A stretch of 7,111 bases of DNA from Prevotella sp. UBA7551 (lineage in GTDB: Bacteria > Bacteroidota > Bacteroidia > Bacteroidales > Bacteroidaceae), in the NCBI GenBank assembly GCA_002479145.1, contig DLLX01000077.1, positions 3,432-10,542 of the forward strand, given 5' to 3'. A program made the translations under genes and the position numbers. Below, one piece after another: positions 1 to 6,692 of this stretch; the stretch's first letter is position 1, and every line of letters starts with the position of its first letter. The notes under the pieces are model-generated. The model saw nothing but the letters and a program-made list of their open reading frames with translations, was not told the origin of the DNA and searched no databases.

Positions 1-2
1 CG

Positions 3-1850
3 GCCTTTGCAGAGCCTTTCTTCTACGGCGAGCCGTACACTTTCCCGTTCCATGAGTCTTGGCCGTACGGCAAATGGGAGAATGGTCCGTGGTCGGCAAG
101 CTACAATGACACGAAGACGCACTTCAAATTATCGTCCACCTCAGCCGACGATGACGAAGGATCCCTGATGTTCACCCCGGCAAAGGGGGGCGACCAGGCT
201 TCGATTGTGGGTCCGAAGATGGCCATGGGCCGCGCCACCAACCCGCGCATCTCATTCCAATACTACGCTTATCCGGGCAGCCAGAGCAAGATTCAGGTCT
301 ATCTTGACGTGAACGGACAGAAGATGAAGCTCGCCGCTGAGGTGGATTACAGCACCCTCGAGGGCAAGCCGGGATGGCGAACGGTGAACGTTGACTGCGC
401 CGATGAGGAGTTTAAGAAGGAGAATGGCTACGGAAGAATCTACATTCACGCCATCTCTGACGGTGAGAACATCATGCTCGACGACTTCAAAGTCAACGAT
501 GCCATCGACTATAACGTAGTGACCAGCATGACCGCGCCGCTCCATGCACAGGGCGGAGAGCCGGCAAAGGCTACCATCAGCGTCCGCAATATCGGACTGG
601 AGGATGCCAAGGACTTCACCGTGAAGCTGCACACAAGCAACGGCACAACGGTATCTACCGAGAGTGGCACCATTGCGCCGGGTGAAACCAAGGACTATGA
701 GCTGGCTTACACGACGCCTTTCAACGACAAGGAGTTCCAACTCTGGGCAGAAGCCGACTGGGCTGACGATGAATATCCGGAGAACAACGTGACCGAAAAG
801 AAGACGGTCAAGGTCGTGGTCTCCCCCTATCCCGGCGTGAAAGACCTCAAGGCAGCGAAGGAATCAGACGGTATCGCACTCTCCTGGAGTACCCCCGCGC
901 TGGAGAACCAGGTCATCACGGAAGGCTTCGAGACCTACACGGCATTCCTTACCGAAGGTATTGAGCCTTGGATTCTCTATGACGGCGACCAATGCCGCAC
1001 CAATACGTTCGGCGGTATCACCTTCCCAGGCAACGGAACGGCCTATGCCTACACCGTATTCAACTGCGACGGCACCACACACGGCATGGATGATGCCACG
1101 TTGGAGCGCTTCAAGCAGCGTTTCGCCGGCCATAACGGCAGCGATCAGAGCATGATGAGCTTCGGCAATGCGGGCGATGTGTCTACCGGAAACAACGACT
1201 GGATCATCTCACCGGAGCTTTCTGGCAAGGCACAGACGGTGACTTTCTACGGCAAAGCACCTCAGTGTGACAACCTGAACTATGGTGCTGAGGACTTCTA
1301 TGTGGCCTACTCCACCACGGATACGGAGCCTAACCACTTCACAAAGGTGCTCAGTGACCAGTTCAACGACAACATCAACTGGAAGAAAGTGACCGTTTCC
1401 CTGCCCGAAGGAGCCAAGTACTTCGCCATTGTCCATACGACAACCGTACCGTCGAACCCCACAGGATATGATCCTTCAGCCATCCTGGTGGACGACATCA
1501 GCTTCGAAAGCGCGCCGCTTGAGGTGGTGGGCTACAACGTCTATCGCAACAATGCGCTGGTGGCAAGCAGCAATCAAGTCACCACTACGGCTTACACGGA
1601 CGCAGAGGGCACCGAGACCGACAGGTATAACGTGGTCGCCTGCTACCGCATTGGCGTGAACTCTGCGCCTTCCAACACCGTTTCGGCTGATCCCACTGGC
1701 ATCGATGCCGCTGCGATTGAGGCCGCAAATGGCGCCATTGAGGTCTATACCACCGCAGGAACGCGCGTCGGTAACAGCACCGCATCACTCCCCGCAGGCG
1801 TCTATATCGTCAAGCAGGGCAGCAAAGTGCAGAAGGTTGCCGTGAAGTAA
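3..1850 (+). CDS. Secreted multidomain surface protein (choice-of-anchor J / CARDB / Fn3-like) with C-terminal sorting domain, 5'-truncated
   Basis: The frame is open from the first bases to TAA at 1848-1850 (615 visible codons). The true start and any signal peptide lie outside the window; the ATG at 168 is internal. Modules by nucleotide position: a beta jelly-roll (about 40-500, with FPFHESW near its start and IMLDDFKV at its end); a CARDB-like Ig fold (about 515-815, ATISVRNIG and IAPGETKDYEL); a short Fn3-like strand region (about 820-905); a choice-of-anchor J or cleaved-adhesin-like domain (about 912-1518, NDWIISPELSG and AILVDDISFES); an Fn3-like module (about 1519-1690, VVGYNVYRN); and a tail (about 1691-1847) with IEVYTTAGTRV and LPAGVYIVK. 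That tail resembles the type A sorting domain of type IX secretion cargo, so export to the cell surface or medium is inferred. No catalytic domain is visible; a protease or other enzyme could lie upstream. Exact function is unknown; an adhesin or binding role is plausible. Confidence 0.85.
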   Translation, partial: AFAEPFFYGEPYTFPFHESWPYGKWENGPWSASYNDTKTHFKLSSTSADDDEGSLMFTPAKGGDQASIVGPKMAMGRATNPRISFQYYAYPGSQSKIQVYLDVNGQKMKLAAEVDYSTLEGKPGWRTVNVDCADEEFKKENGYGRIYIHAISDGENIMLDDFKVNDAIDYNVVTSMTAPLHAQGGEPAKATISVRNIGLEDAKDFTVKLHTSNGTTVSTESGTIAPGETKDYELAYTTPFNDKEFQLWAEADWADDEYPENNVTEKKTVKVVVSPYPGVKDLKAAKESDGIALSWSTPALENQVITEGFETYTAFLTEGIEPWILYDGDQCRTNTFGGITFPGNGTAYAYTVFNCDGTTHGMDDATLERFKQRFAGHNGSDQSMMSFGNAGDVSTGNNDWIISPELSGKAQTVTFYGKAPQCDNLNYGAEDFYVAYSTTDTEPNHFTKVLSDQFNDNINWKKVTVSLPEGAKYFAIVHTTTVPSNPTGYDPSAILVDDISFESAPLEVVGYNVYRNNALVASSNQVTTTAYTDAEGTETDRYNVVACYRIGVNSAPSNTVSADPTGIDAAAIEAANGAIEVYTTAGTRVGNSTASLPAGVYIVKQGSKVQKVAVK

Positions 1851-2076
1851 TCGACCATCCCGCACCCTGACCTGACGCTGAAAGGAGGTCAGTATGCCCT
1901 TCCCAAAAGGTCAGCGTGCGTCAAAACAACCACCGGCCCGATTGGCAAAGCAAGCCAACCGGGCCGGTTTCGTTGGTCTACGTCCCTTTTCGTCCCTGCG
2001 ACAACGCCACGTTTGTCACCTCAAGCAAGTCAAGACACTCACGCACAGAGCACCTAACGCCCACCCTATCTTGAGG
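1851..2076. other. Non-coding spacer after the surface protein gene
   Basis: No convincing gene. Besides the terminator hairpin it holds AGGAGG (1883-1888) five bases before an ATG at 1894, within a small inverted repeat (CTGACCT 1867-1873 with AGGTCAG 1886-1892; AGGTCAG recurs at 1908-1914). It also holds a short hairpin (GACAACG 2000-2006, loop CCA, CGTTTGTC 2010-2017 with one bulged T) and a 7-bp inverted repeat CCTCAAG/CTTGAGG (2019-2025 and 2070-2076). The reading frame from 1894 runs to 2202 but crosses 44-bp repeats that change its phase, so it is not called as a gene. Confidence 0.6.
1932..1968 (+). terminator. GC-rich intrinsic terminator-like hairpin after the surface protein gene
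   Basis: ACCGGCCCG-A-TTGGC (1932-1946) pairs with GCCAACCGGGCCGGT (1954-1968): a 15-position stem with one A/C mismatch and loop AAAGCAA. The following tract is T-poor (TTCGTTGG), so termination may be incomplete. It lies about 80 nt past the stop at 1850, with the right orientation to end that transcript. Confidence 0.6.
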
Positions 2077-2208
2077 AATGGGCTGGCAAAATTCAGGAAA
2101 AAGCAAGGGAAAAGAAAAGCAATGGGCTGGCCAAAGTCACAAAAAGACAAGGGAATAGAAAAGCTACGGACTGGCCAAAGTCACAAAAAGACAAGGAAAT
2201 AGAAAAGT
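2077..2208. repeat. Three tandem 44-bp repeats
   Basis: Units lie at 2077-2120, 2121-2164 and 2165-2208 with no indels. Each has a CTGGC core early (GGCTGGC, GGCTGGCC, GGACTGGCC) and ends in the pattern AAGG(G/A)AA(A/T)AGAAAAG. By hand count units 1 and 2 differ at 7 of 44 positions, and units 2 and 3 at 5 of 44. The period is not a multiple of three, so any reading frame is out of phase from unit to unit, which argues against coding. The last unit overlaps the U-tract of the minus-strand small RNA terminator. The array is too short and lacks spacers, so it is not a CRISPR. Confidence 0.9.
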
Positions 2209-2239
2209 AAAACGCCAAGACTTTCGCAAGCCCTGGCGT
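2203..2239 (-). terminator. Intrinsic terminator of the small RNA
   Basis: On the minus strand ACGCCAGGGCTT (2239-2228) pairs with AAGTCTTGGCGT (2223-2212), a gap-free 12-bp stem with two G-U pairs, closed by a GNRA-type GCGA tetraloop. It is followed by TTTACTTTT. This is a textbook Rho-independent terminator for leftward transcription. Confidence 0.85.
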
Positions 2240-2398
2240 ATACTAAGTAACGTATGTTTAACTAAAAATCCTTCGATTACAAGGACTCCTCGCAGAGTTC
2301 CATTGTCATCCTTACCGAATCTGTTAAACCTTTACCTTAATAAAATAACTAAAAACCTAAATCTATTACTACTAACCTAAACAATCTATTAACCTTTT
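2203..2398 (-). ncRNA. Candidate small RNA gene (about 195 nt), promoter to terminator
   Basis: A consensus promoter (2406-2436) predicts a start near 2398, and an intrinsic terminator lies at 2212-2239 with a U-rich tail to 2203; no reading frame fits between. The first 75 nt (2398-2324) contain no cytosine. Next comes a bulged rod. Outer arms UUAAG(G)UAA with UUACUUAG (2332-2340 and 2243-2250) enclose GUUUAAC with GUUAAAC (2323-2329 and 2256-2262), then GAU/AUC, ACAA/UUGU, GG/CC and ACUCU/GGAGU, capped by a GCGA tetraloop (2293-2290). The arrangement of a Bacteroidetes promoter, about 200 nt of structured RNA and a terminator recalls Bacteroidales RNA families found by comparative genomics, such as Bacteroidales-1, and the length also suits 6S RNA. 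However, the 5' and 3' ends do not pair as in classical 6S RNA. Family identity is unproven; existence as an RNA gene is well supported. Confidence 0.75.
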
Positions 2399-2405
2399 GA
2401 CACTG

Positions 2406-2436
2406 CAAAGGTACTGCCTTCAGTTGCTTCCGCCAA
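2406..2436 (-). promoter_or_regulatory. Bacteroidetes-type promoter for the small RNA
   Basis: On the minus strand TTG (2436-2434), a 20-nt spacer, then TACCTTTG (2413-2406) matches the Bacteroidetes sigma-ABfr consensus TTG-N19-21-TAnnTTTG. The predicted start, near 2398, coincides with the edge of the cytosine-free segment. Confidence 0.8.
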
Positions 2437-2527
2437 CAAAACGAGCAAGAAAAATCGCGTAATATGCAATTAATTGACCTGTATCAAGGCTGTGTGCGCG
2501 CAAACATTTATTTTTATACGCTCGTAC

Positions 2528-2558
2528 TTGGTTATTTAATTCTTTTCCATTAACTTTG
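2528..2558 (+). promoter_or_regulatory. Promoter of the glycosyltransferase operon
   Basis: TTG (2528-2530), a 20-nt spacer and TAACTTTG (2551-2558) match the Bacteroidetes consensus. The start would fall near 2565, giving a leader of only about 15 nt before the ATG at 2581. The sequence upstream is AT-rich and holds two small palindromes, CAATTAATTG (2467-2476) and TGCGCGCA (2495-2502). These could be protein-binding sites, but nothing shows that they are. Confidence 0.85.
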
Positions 2559-2570
2559 TTCCCCAAAATC

Positions 2571-2576
2571 AGAGGG
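2571..2576 (+). promoter_or_regulatory. Shine-Dalgarno-like site for the GT4 gene
   Basis: AGAGGG ends four bases before the ATG at 2581. Purine-rich sites of this kind are less common in Bacteroidetes than in Proteobacteria. It supports 2581 as the start. Confidence 0.5.
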
Positions 2577-2580
2577 ACTT

Positions 2581-3855
2581 ATGAAAGTACTGATTATCAA
2601 CACAAGCGAGCGCACTGGAGGCGCGGCAGTGGCCTCACGGCGGCTGAAAGACGCGCTGAACAACAACGGAGTGAAGGCCAAAATGCTTGTCGCGCACAAG
2701 GAATCGGGCGACATCACGGTGGTGGAAATGCCCGGGAAGATACGCCAGCGCATCCATTTCCTGTGGGAACGGTGGTGCATCTTTTGCCACTTACACTTCC
2801 ATCGCGACCACCTTTTCGAGCTGGACATGGCCAATGCGGGCACGGACATCACCTCGCTCCCGGAGTTTCGGGAGGCGGATATCATCCATCTGGAATGGAT
2901 AAACCAAGGAATGCTCTCGCTCGGATCGATACGAAAGATACTCCACAGCGGCAAGCCGGTCGTATGGACAATGCACGATCTGTGGCCCGCCACGGGCATT
3001 TGCCATGTCACTCTCGGCTGTAAAGCCTACCTCGAAGGCTGCCATCACTGCAAGTACCTGCCCCACCACCACGGCAAGAAAGACGTGGCGACACGCATTT
3101 TCAACCGCAAGAAAGCACTTTACCACGGCAGCAACATCCTGTTTGTGGCCTGCAGCAAGTGGCTCGCAGCCCAAGCCAGGCAGAGTGGGCTGCTCTATGG
3201 GATGAACGTAGCGTGCATTCCCAACCCCATCGACACCCATATATATAATAGGATGGACAAGCACGAGGCACGGAAGCGGTGTGGTCTGCCCACCGACAAG
3301 CGCGTCATACTCTTCGTTTCGCAGCGAGTCACGCTCCAACGCAAAGGTATCGCCTACTTTTCCGAGGCCATCGGCAAGCTGACGGCGCAGCATCCGTCGA
3401 TGCGGGAGGACACTGTGGTGGCCATTCTGGGCGGGCATGCCGAAGAGATGGCCAGCCTTTTGCCCCTCAACTCCTACCCTTTGGGCTACGTAAGCGACGA
3501 ACGGCAGATTGTGGAAGTCTACAATGCAGCCGACGTCTTCGTGATTCCGTCGCTCGACGAGAACCTTCCCAACACCATTATGGAGTCAATGGCCTGCGGA
3601 GTGCCGTGCGTGGGCTTCCATGTCGGGGGCATTCCCGAGATGATAGAGCACCAGCGCAACGGCTATGTGGCCCAATACCGCGACGCGGACGACCTGGCCA
3701 AGGGCATCTGGTGGGTACTTGCCGAGGCCGACTACGCCGCCCTGTCCGACGCTGCCGTCGAGAAGGTGCGCCGCGACTACTCCCAACAGTCGGTCGCCTC
3801 GCGCTATATAGAAGTGTACAACCAGGCTTTGACCTATAAAAAGTATGGATTATGA
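2581..3855 (+). CDS. GT4-family glycosyltransferase (GT-B fold)
   Basis: This 424-residue protein has the usual length of a retaining GT-B glycosyltransferase. The N-terminal Rossmann half opens with MKVLIINTSERTGGAAVASRRL, the loop that contacts the acceptor. HDLWPATGIC (132-141) and a CX5CX6CX2C cluster (C141, C147, C154, C157) match a GT4 subgroup with HDxWxxTGxC followed by spaced cysteines. The C-terminal donor half has R249 and K255-G256 for nucleotide-sugar phosphates and the EX7E motif (E327, E335) in DENLPNTIMESMACGVP. No membrane segment or signal peptide is apparent, so it probably acts at the cytoplasmic face of the inner membrane, building LPS, capsule or another surface glycan. 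It is first in a two-gene operon and its stop overlaps the next start by ATGA. The start at 2581 fits the promoter, ribosome site and beta strand. Sugar donor and acceptor are unknown. Confidence 0.92.
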   Translation: MKVLIINTSERTGGAAVASRRLKDALNNNGVKAKMLVAHKESGDITVVEMPGKIRQRIHFLWERWCIFCHLHFHRDHLFELDMANAGTDITSLPEFREADIIHLEWINQGMLSLGSIRKILHSGKPVVWTMHDLWPATGICHVTLGCKAYLEGCHHCKYLPHHHGKKDVATRIFNRKKALYHGSNILFVACSKWLAAQARQSGLLYGMNVACIPNPIDTHIYNRMDKHEARKRCGLPTDKRVILFVSQRVTLQRKGIAYFSEAIGKLTAQHPSMREDTVVAILGGHAEEMASLLPLNSYPLGYVSDERQIVEVYNAADVFVIPSLDENLPNTIMESMACGVPCVGFHVGGIPEMIEHQRNGYVAQYRDADDLAKGIWWVLAEADYAALSDAAVEKVRRDYSQQSVASRYIEVYNQALTYKKYGL

Positions 3856-4643
3856 GCATCGTTTTCTCCGTCATTACCATCACATACAACGCCGCCGGCG
3901 TATTGCAGCGCACCCTTGACAGCGTCGCCCGGCAGACCTACAAGGACGTGGAGCACATCATTGTCGACGGGGCGTCGAAAGATGACACGGTCGCCATGGC
4001 TGAAAAATACCAACAAGCGTCGGACAAGGCAGGGAAGGGTCACCACGTCCGCATCCAGTCCGAGCCGGACAAGGGACTCTATGACGCGATGAACAAAGGG
4101 CTTCGGCTGGCCACCGGCGACTACATTGTATACATGAATGCGGGCGATACCTTTGCCGATGCCCGCACTCTGGAGCTGGCCGCACAGGCAGCGGAGACCG
4201 TCCAGGACGGCAAGATGCCCGCCGTGCTCTACGGCGACACCGACATCGTCGATGGCGGGGGGCGTTTTCTGCGCCACAGGCGGCTGCACCCGTCAGGCCA
4301 ACTGACTTGGCGGTCGTTCCGCCACGGCATGCTCGTCTGCCATCAGTCGTTCTACGCCCGCCTCGACTTGGCCCGACAGACCCCCTACGATACCCATTTT
4401 CGCTACTCTGCCGATGTGGATTGGTGCATCCGAATCATGAAATTGGCGGCCGAGCAGCACCTTCCGCTCGTCCGCATCCCCGCGGTCACGACCCTATACA
4501 TGGAGGAAGGGCAGACCACCCTGCACCACAAGGCCTCGCTCCGCGAGCGATTCCGGGTCATGTGCCGCCACTACGGCCTCGTCAGCACGATGGCCATGCA
4601 CGCCTGGTTCGTCCTAAGAAAGCTGCTCGGGGGAAAGAACTGA
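3852..4643 (+). CDS. GT2-family glycosyltransferase (GT-A fold, WcaE-like)
   Basis: This 263-residue single-domain GT-A enzyme would transfer a sugar from a nucleotide donor with inversion. Visible motifs: the N-terminal strand VITITYNA (7-14); DGASKDDT (39-46), the nucleotide-binding region; SEPDKGLYDAMNKG (70-83); and YMNAGD (94-99), where D99 stands in the metal-binding DxD position. LYGD (126-129) follows, then HGMLVCHQSFY (158-168) and SADVDW (186-191), the likely catalytic-base region. The pattern resembles GT2 enzymes of exopolysaccharide clusters such as WcaE, but that likeness does not fix the substrate. There is no transmembrane helix, unlike processive GT2 synthases. The ATG lies inside the TGA of the preceding gene (ATGA at 3852-3855) without a clear ribosome site, which points to translational coupling and joint action on the same glycan. 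A strong terminator follows. Confidence 0.92.
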   Translation: MSIVFSVITITYNAAGVLQRTLDSVARQTYKDVEHIIVDGASKDDTVAMAEKYQQASDKAGKGHHVRIQSEPDKGLYDAMNKGLRLATGDYIVYMNAGDTFADARTLELAAQAAETVQDGKMPAVLYGDTDIVDGGGRFLRHRRLHPSGQLTWRSFRHGMLVCHQSFYARLDLARQTPYDTHFRYSADVDWCIRIMKLAAEQHLPLVRIPAVTTLYMEEGQTTLHHKASLRERFRVMCRHYGLVSTMAMHAWFVLRKLLGGKN

Positions 4644-4658
4644 CCTCCGACTCCACGC

Positions 4659-4708
4659 AAAACGGCCATGAGACCACCCTCCTTAGGGTTGCCTCATGGC
4701 CGTTTTTT
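4659..4708. terminator. Bidirectional intrinsic terminator between convergent genes
   Basis: AAAACGGCCATGAG (4659-4672) pairs perfectly over 14 bp with CTCATGGCCGTTTT (4693-4706). A second stem, ACCCT/AGGGT (4676-4680 and 4685-4689) with a CCTT loop, is nested inside. TTTTTT (4703-4708) serves rightward transcription and the A-run at 4659-4662 serves leftward transcription. It sits between the GT2 stop (4643) and the helicase stop (4725). Confidence 0.93.
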
Positions 4709-4724
4709 ATGCCTTCTGTGGTGC

Positions 4725-6692
4725 TTACTTCTTCTTAGGGAAGCGCCGCGCCCATCCTTCCTCGCTGAAGTCGGGCTCCTCGCCACGCAGCTGGGTGTCG
4801 GCATTGCCGCTCATGAGCCGCTTCCAGTCGTCTTTCTTGAAGTGGCGTTCCGCCGGCTGGTCGTTGTACATCGGCACACTTGCGGCACGACGCGACGCCC
4901 GCTCGCGGTCAACCTTGCCCCCACGGCGGCCTTTGCCGTCGCGATCGCCCCGCAAAGCCTTGCCCTGGCGCGACGAACGACGCCCGGAATCCTTGCGGTC
5001 CTCGCGCGGCGGGCGGCTCTCGTTGGCATCGTTGCAGCGCACCTTGCGCCCTTTATAGACCGTCCCATCGAGGGCACGCATCACCATGGCGGCATCCTCC
5101 TGCGGCACTTCGATGTAGCTCTGGCGCGCCAGCAGGTCGATGTGGCCCACTTCCTGACGGCCATGGACGTGCTTATTGACAAACTGCATCACCTCGCCGG
5201 GATAGAATCCGTCCATCTTACCGAGATTGATAAACAGCCGCACATATCCTGCCTCGGGCTTTCCGCTCCTGTTGCGCTTGCCCTTGCCTTGGCTGTCGCG
5301 CTCCTTGCGTGCGCCCTTCAAGCTGGGCTTCTCTATCTCCGGGGCATCCTTATAGTAGTCGAGGAAGCGTCCGAAGGTCACGGTGACCATCTTTTTGATG
5401 ATATCTTCCTTGTCGATGTACATAAACTGGCGCTTGATGTCCTCCATATAGGGGGCTATCAGCTCGTCGTCCACATCAGTTTTGAGTATGTCGTCCATCT
5501 GCTTATAGAGCTGCTTCTTGCAGATTTCCTCCGGCGTGGGCAGGTCTCCGTCGACAAACTCCTTGCCGATTTCCTTCTCGATGGCGCGTATCTTGGAGCG
5601 TTCGCGCGAGTGGATGATGGAGATACTCGTGCCTTTCTTGCCCGCACGCCCCGTGCGTCCGCTCCGGTGGGTGTAGCTTTCTATGTCGTCGGGCAGCCCA
5701 TAGTTGATGACATGGGTCAGGTCGTCCACGTCCAATCCACGCGCGGCCACGTCGGTCGCCACGAGAATCTGGGTGAGGTGGCTGCGAAACTTCTGCATCG
5801 TCAGGTCGCGCTGCTGCTGCGAGAGGTCGCCATGGAGCGACTCTGCGTTGTAGCCATCGCGTATCAGCTTGTCCGCTATCTCCTGTGTCTCGCGCTTGGT
5901 GCGGCAGAACACGATGGCGTAAATCTTCGGGTAGTAGTCCACGATGCGCTTCAAGGCAAGGTACTTGTCCTTGGCATTGACCATGTAATAGACGTGATTG
6001 ACGTTCTCCGCGCCCTCATTGCGGCTGCCCACCACTATTTCCTTGTAGTCGTGGAGGTAGCCTTTGGCCACGCGCTCTATCTCCCGGCTCATCGTTGCCG
6101 AGAAAAGCAGCGTGTTGCGGTCCTCGGGAATGCCCTCGAGTATCTCGGTAATGGAGTCCTGAAAACCCATGTTGAGCATCTCGTCGGCCTCGTCGAACAC
6201 CACGTTGTGGGCGTTGTCCAACTGCGCCTTGCCCCGGTGCATCAAGTCGATCAGCCGGCCCGGTGTGGCGACGATGATTTGCGCGCCATGGCGGAGCGAC
6301 CGTATCTGCCCCTCTATGCTCGCACCACCATAGACGGGCACGATGTGAATGTGAGGCATGTAGCGCGCAAAGGCGTTGAGATCATCGGCTATCTGCAGGC
6401 AAAGCTCGCGCGTAGGCGAGAGCACGATGGCCTGGGTCTCCTTGTTGTCGGGGTCGATGCGCTGGAGCAAGGGGATGCCGAAGGCGGCCGTCTTGCCCGT
6501 GCCGGTCTGCGCAAGGGCAATGACATCGTTGCGATTGCCTAAAAGATAGGGGATTACTTCTTCCTGAACGGGCATAGGATTTACGAAGCCCAATTCCTCA
6601 ATGGCCTTTCTGATAGGTTCAGAAACGCCCAGTTCTTCAAATGTCTTCAATGTATTGTGAATCGAATTATTATCCTGCGGAATGCCCGCCAT
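4725..6692 (-). CDS. deaD: DEAD-box ATP-dependent RNA helicase, DeaD/CsdA type
   Basis: Numbered from the ATG at 6692 (655 aa): Q motif around Q43, motif I AQTGTGKT (61-68), Ia PTREL (93-97), Ib TPGR (143-146), II DEAD (167-170), III SAT (198-200), IV IVFCRT, V ARGLDV and VI HRSGRTGRAG (342-351). A linker leads to a DbpA/CsdA-like RNA-binding domain (about 480-552, GYVRLFINLGKMDGFYPGEV) and a basic tail of about 100 residues rich in Arg, Lys and Gly, ending in FPKKK. The family unwinds short RNA duplexes with ATP in ribosome assembly, RNA decay and cold adaptation. Three starts are possible: GTG 6710, ATG 6692, and TTG 6650. TTG 6650 would begin at LKTFEELGV, where I recall many homologues starting. 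ATG 6692 is given as the conventional choice, although it lies in a leader hairpin; TTG 6650 is a serious alternative (641 aa). The gene is monocistronic with its own promoter and a shared terminator. Confidence 0.95.
   Translation of the reverse strand: MAGIPQDNNSIHNTLKTFEELGVSEPIRKAIEELGFVNPMPVQEEVIPYLLGNRNDVIALAQTGTGKTAAFGIPLLQRIDPDNKETQAIVLSPTRELCLQIADDLNAFARYMPHIHIVPVYGGASIEGQIRSLRHGAQIIVATPGRLIDLMHRGKAQLDNAHNVVFDEADEMLNMGFQDSITEILEGIPEDRNTLLFSATMSREIERVAKGYLHDYKEIVVGSRNEGAENVNHVYYMVNAKDKYLALKRIVDYYPKIYAIVFCRTKRETQEIADKLIRDGYNAESLHGDLSQQQRDLTMQKFRSHLTQILVATDVAARGLDVDDLTHVINYGLPDDIESYTHRSGRTGRAGKKGTSISIIHSRERSKIRAIEKEIGKEFVDGDLPTPEEICKKQLYKQMDDILKTDVDDELIAPYMEDIKRQFMYIDKEDIIKKMVTVTFGRFLDYYKDAPEIEKPSLKGARKERDSQGKGKRNRSGKPEAGYVRLFINLGKMDGFYPGEVMQFVNKHVHGRQEVGHIDLLARQSYIEVPQEDAAMVMRALDGTVYKGRKVRCNDANESRPPREDRKDSGRRSSRQGKALRGDRDGKGRRGGKVDRERASRRAASVPMYNDQPAERHFKKDDWKRLMSGNADTQLRGEEPDFSEEGWARRFPKKK

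Noticed and set aside
252..740. 162-codon minus-strand frame inside the surface protein gene
   Set aside because: It is antisense to a well-supported beta-domain protein, and the product lacks any recognisable feature.
1894..2202. 102-codon + strand frame with a good ribosome site
   Set aside because: It runs through a terminator-like hairpin and then through 44-bp repeats whose period shifts the frame in each unit. The product is low-complexity and basic with no family features.
2077..2208. CRISPR array
   Set aside because: The 44-bp units are directly adjacent with no spacers, are diverged, and have no cas genes nearby.
2791..3438. 215-codon minus-strand frame inside the GT4 gene
   Set aside because: It is antisense to a clear glycosyltransferase with conserved motifs, and it has no promoter or recognisable domain.
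4668..6542. 624-codon + strand frame opposite the helicase gene
   Set aside because: It is a mirror of the helicase's GC-rich codon usage. The minus frame has all DEAD-box motifs, and the + product shows no domain and begins inside the terminator.
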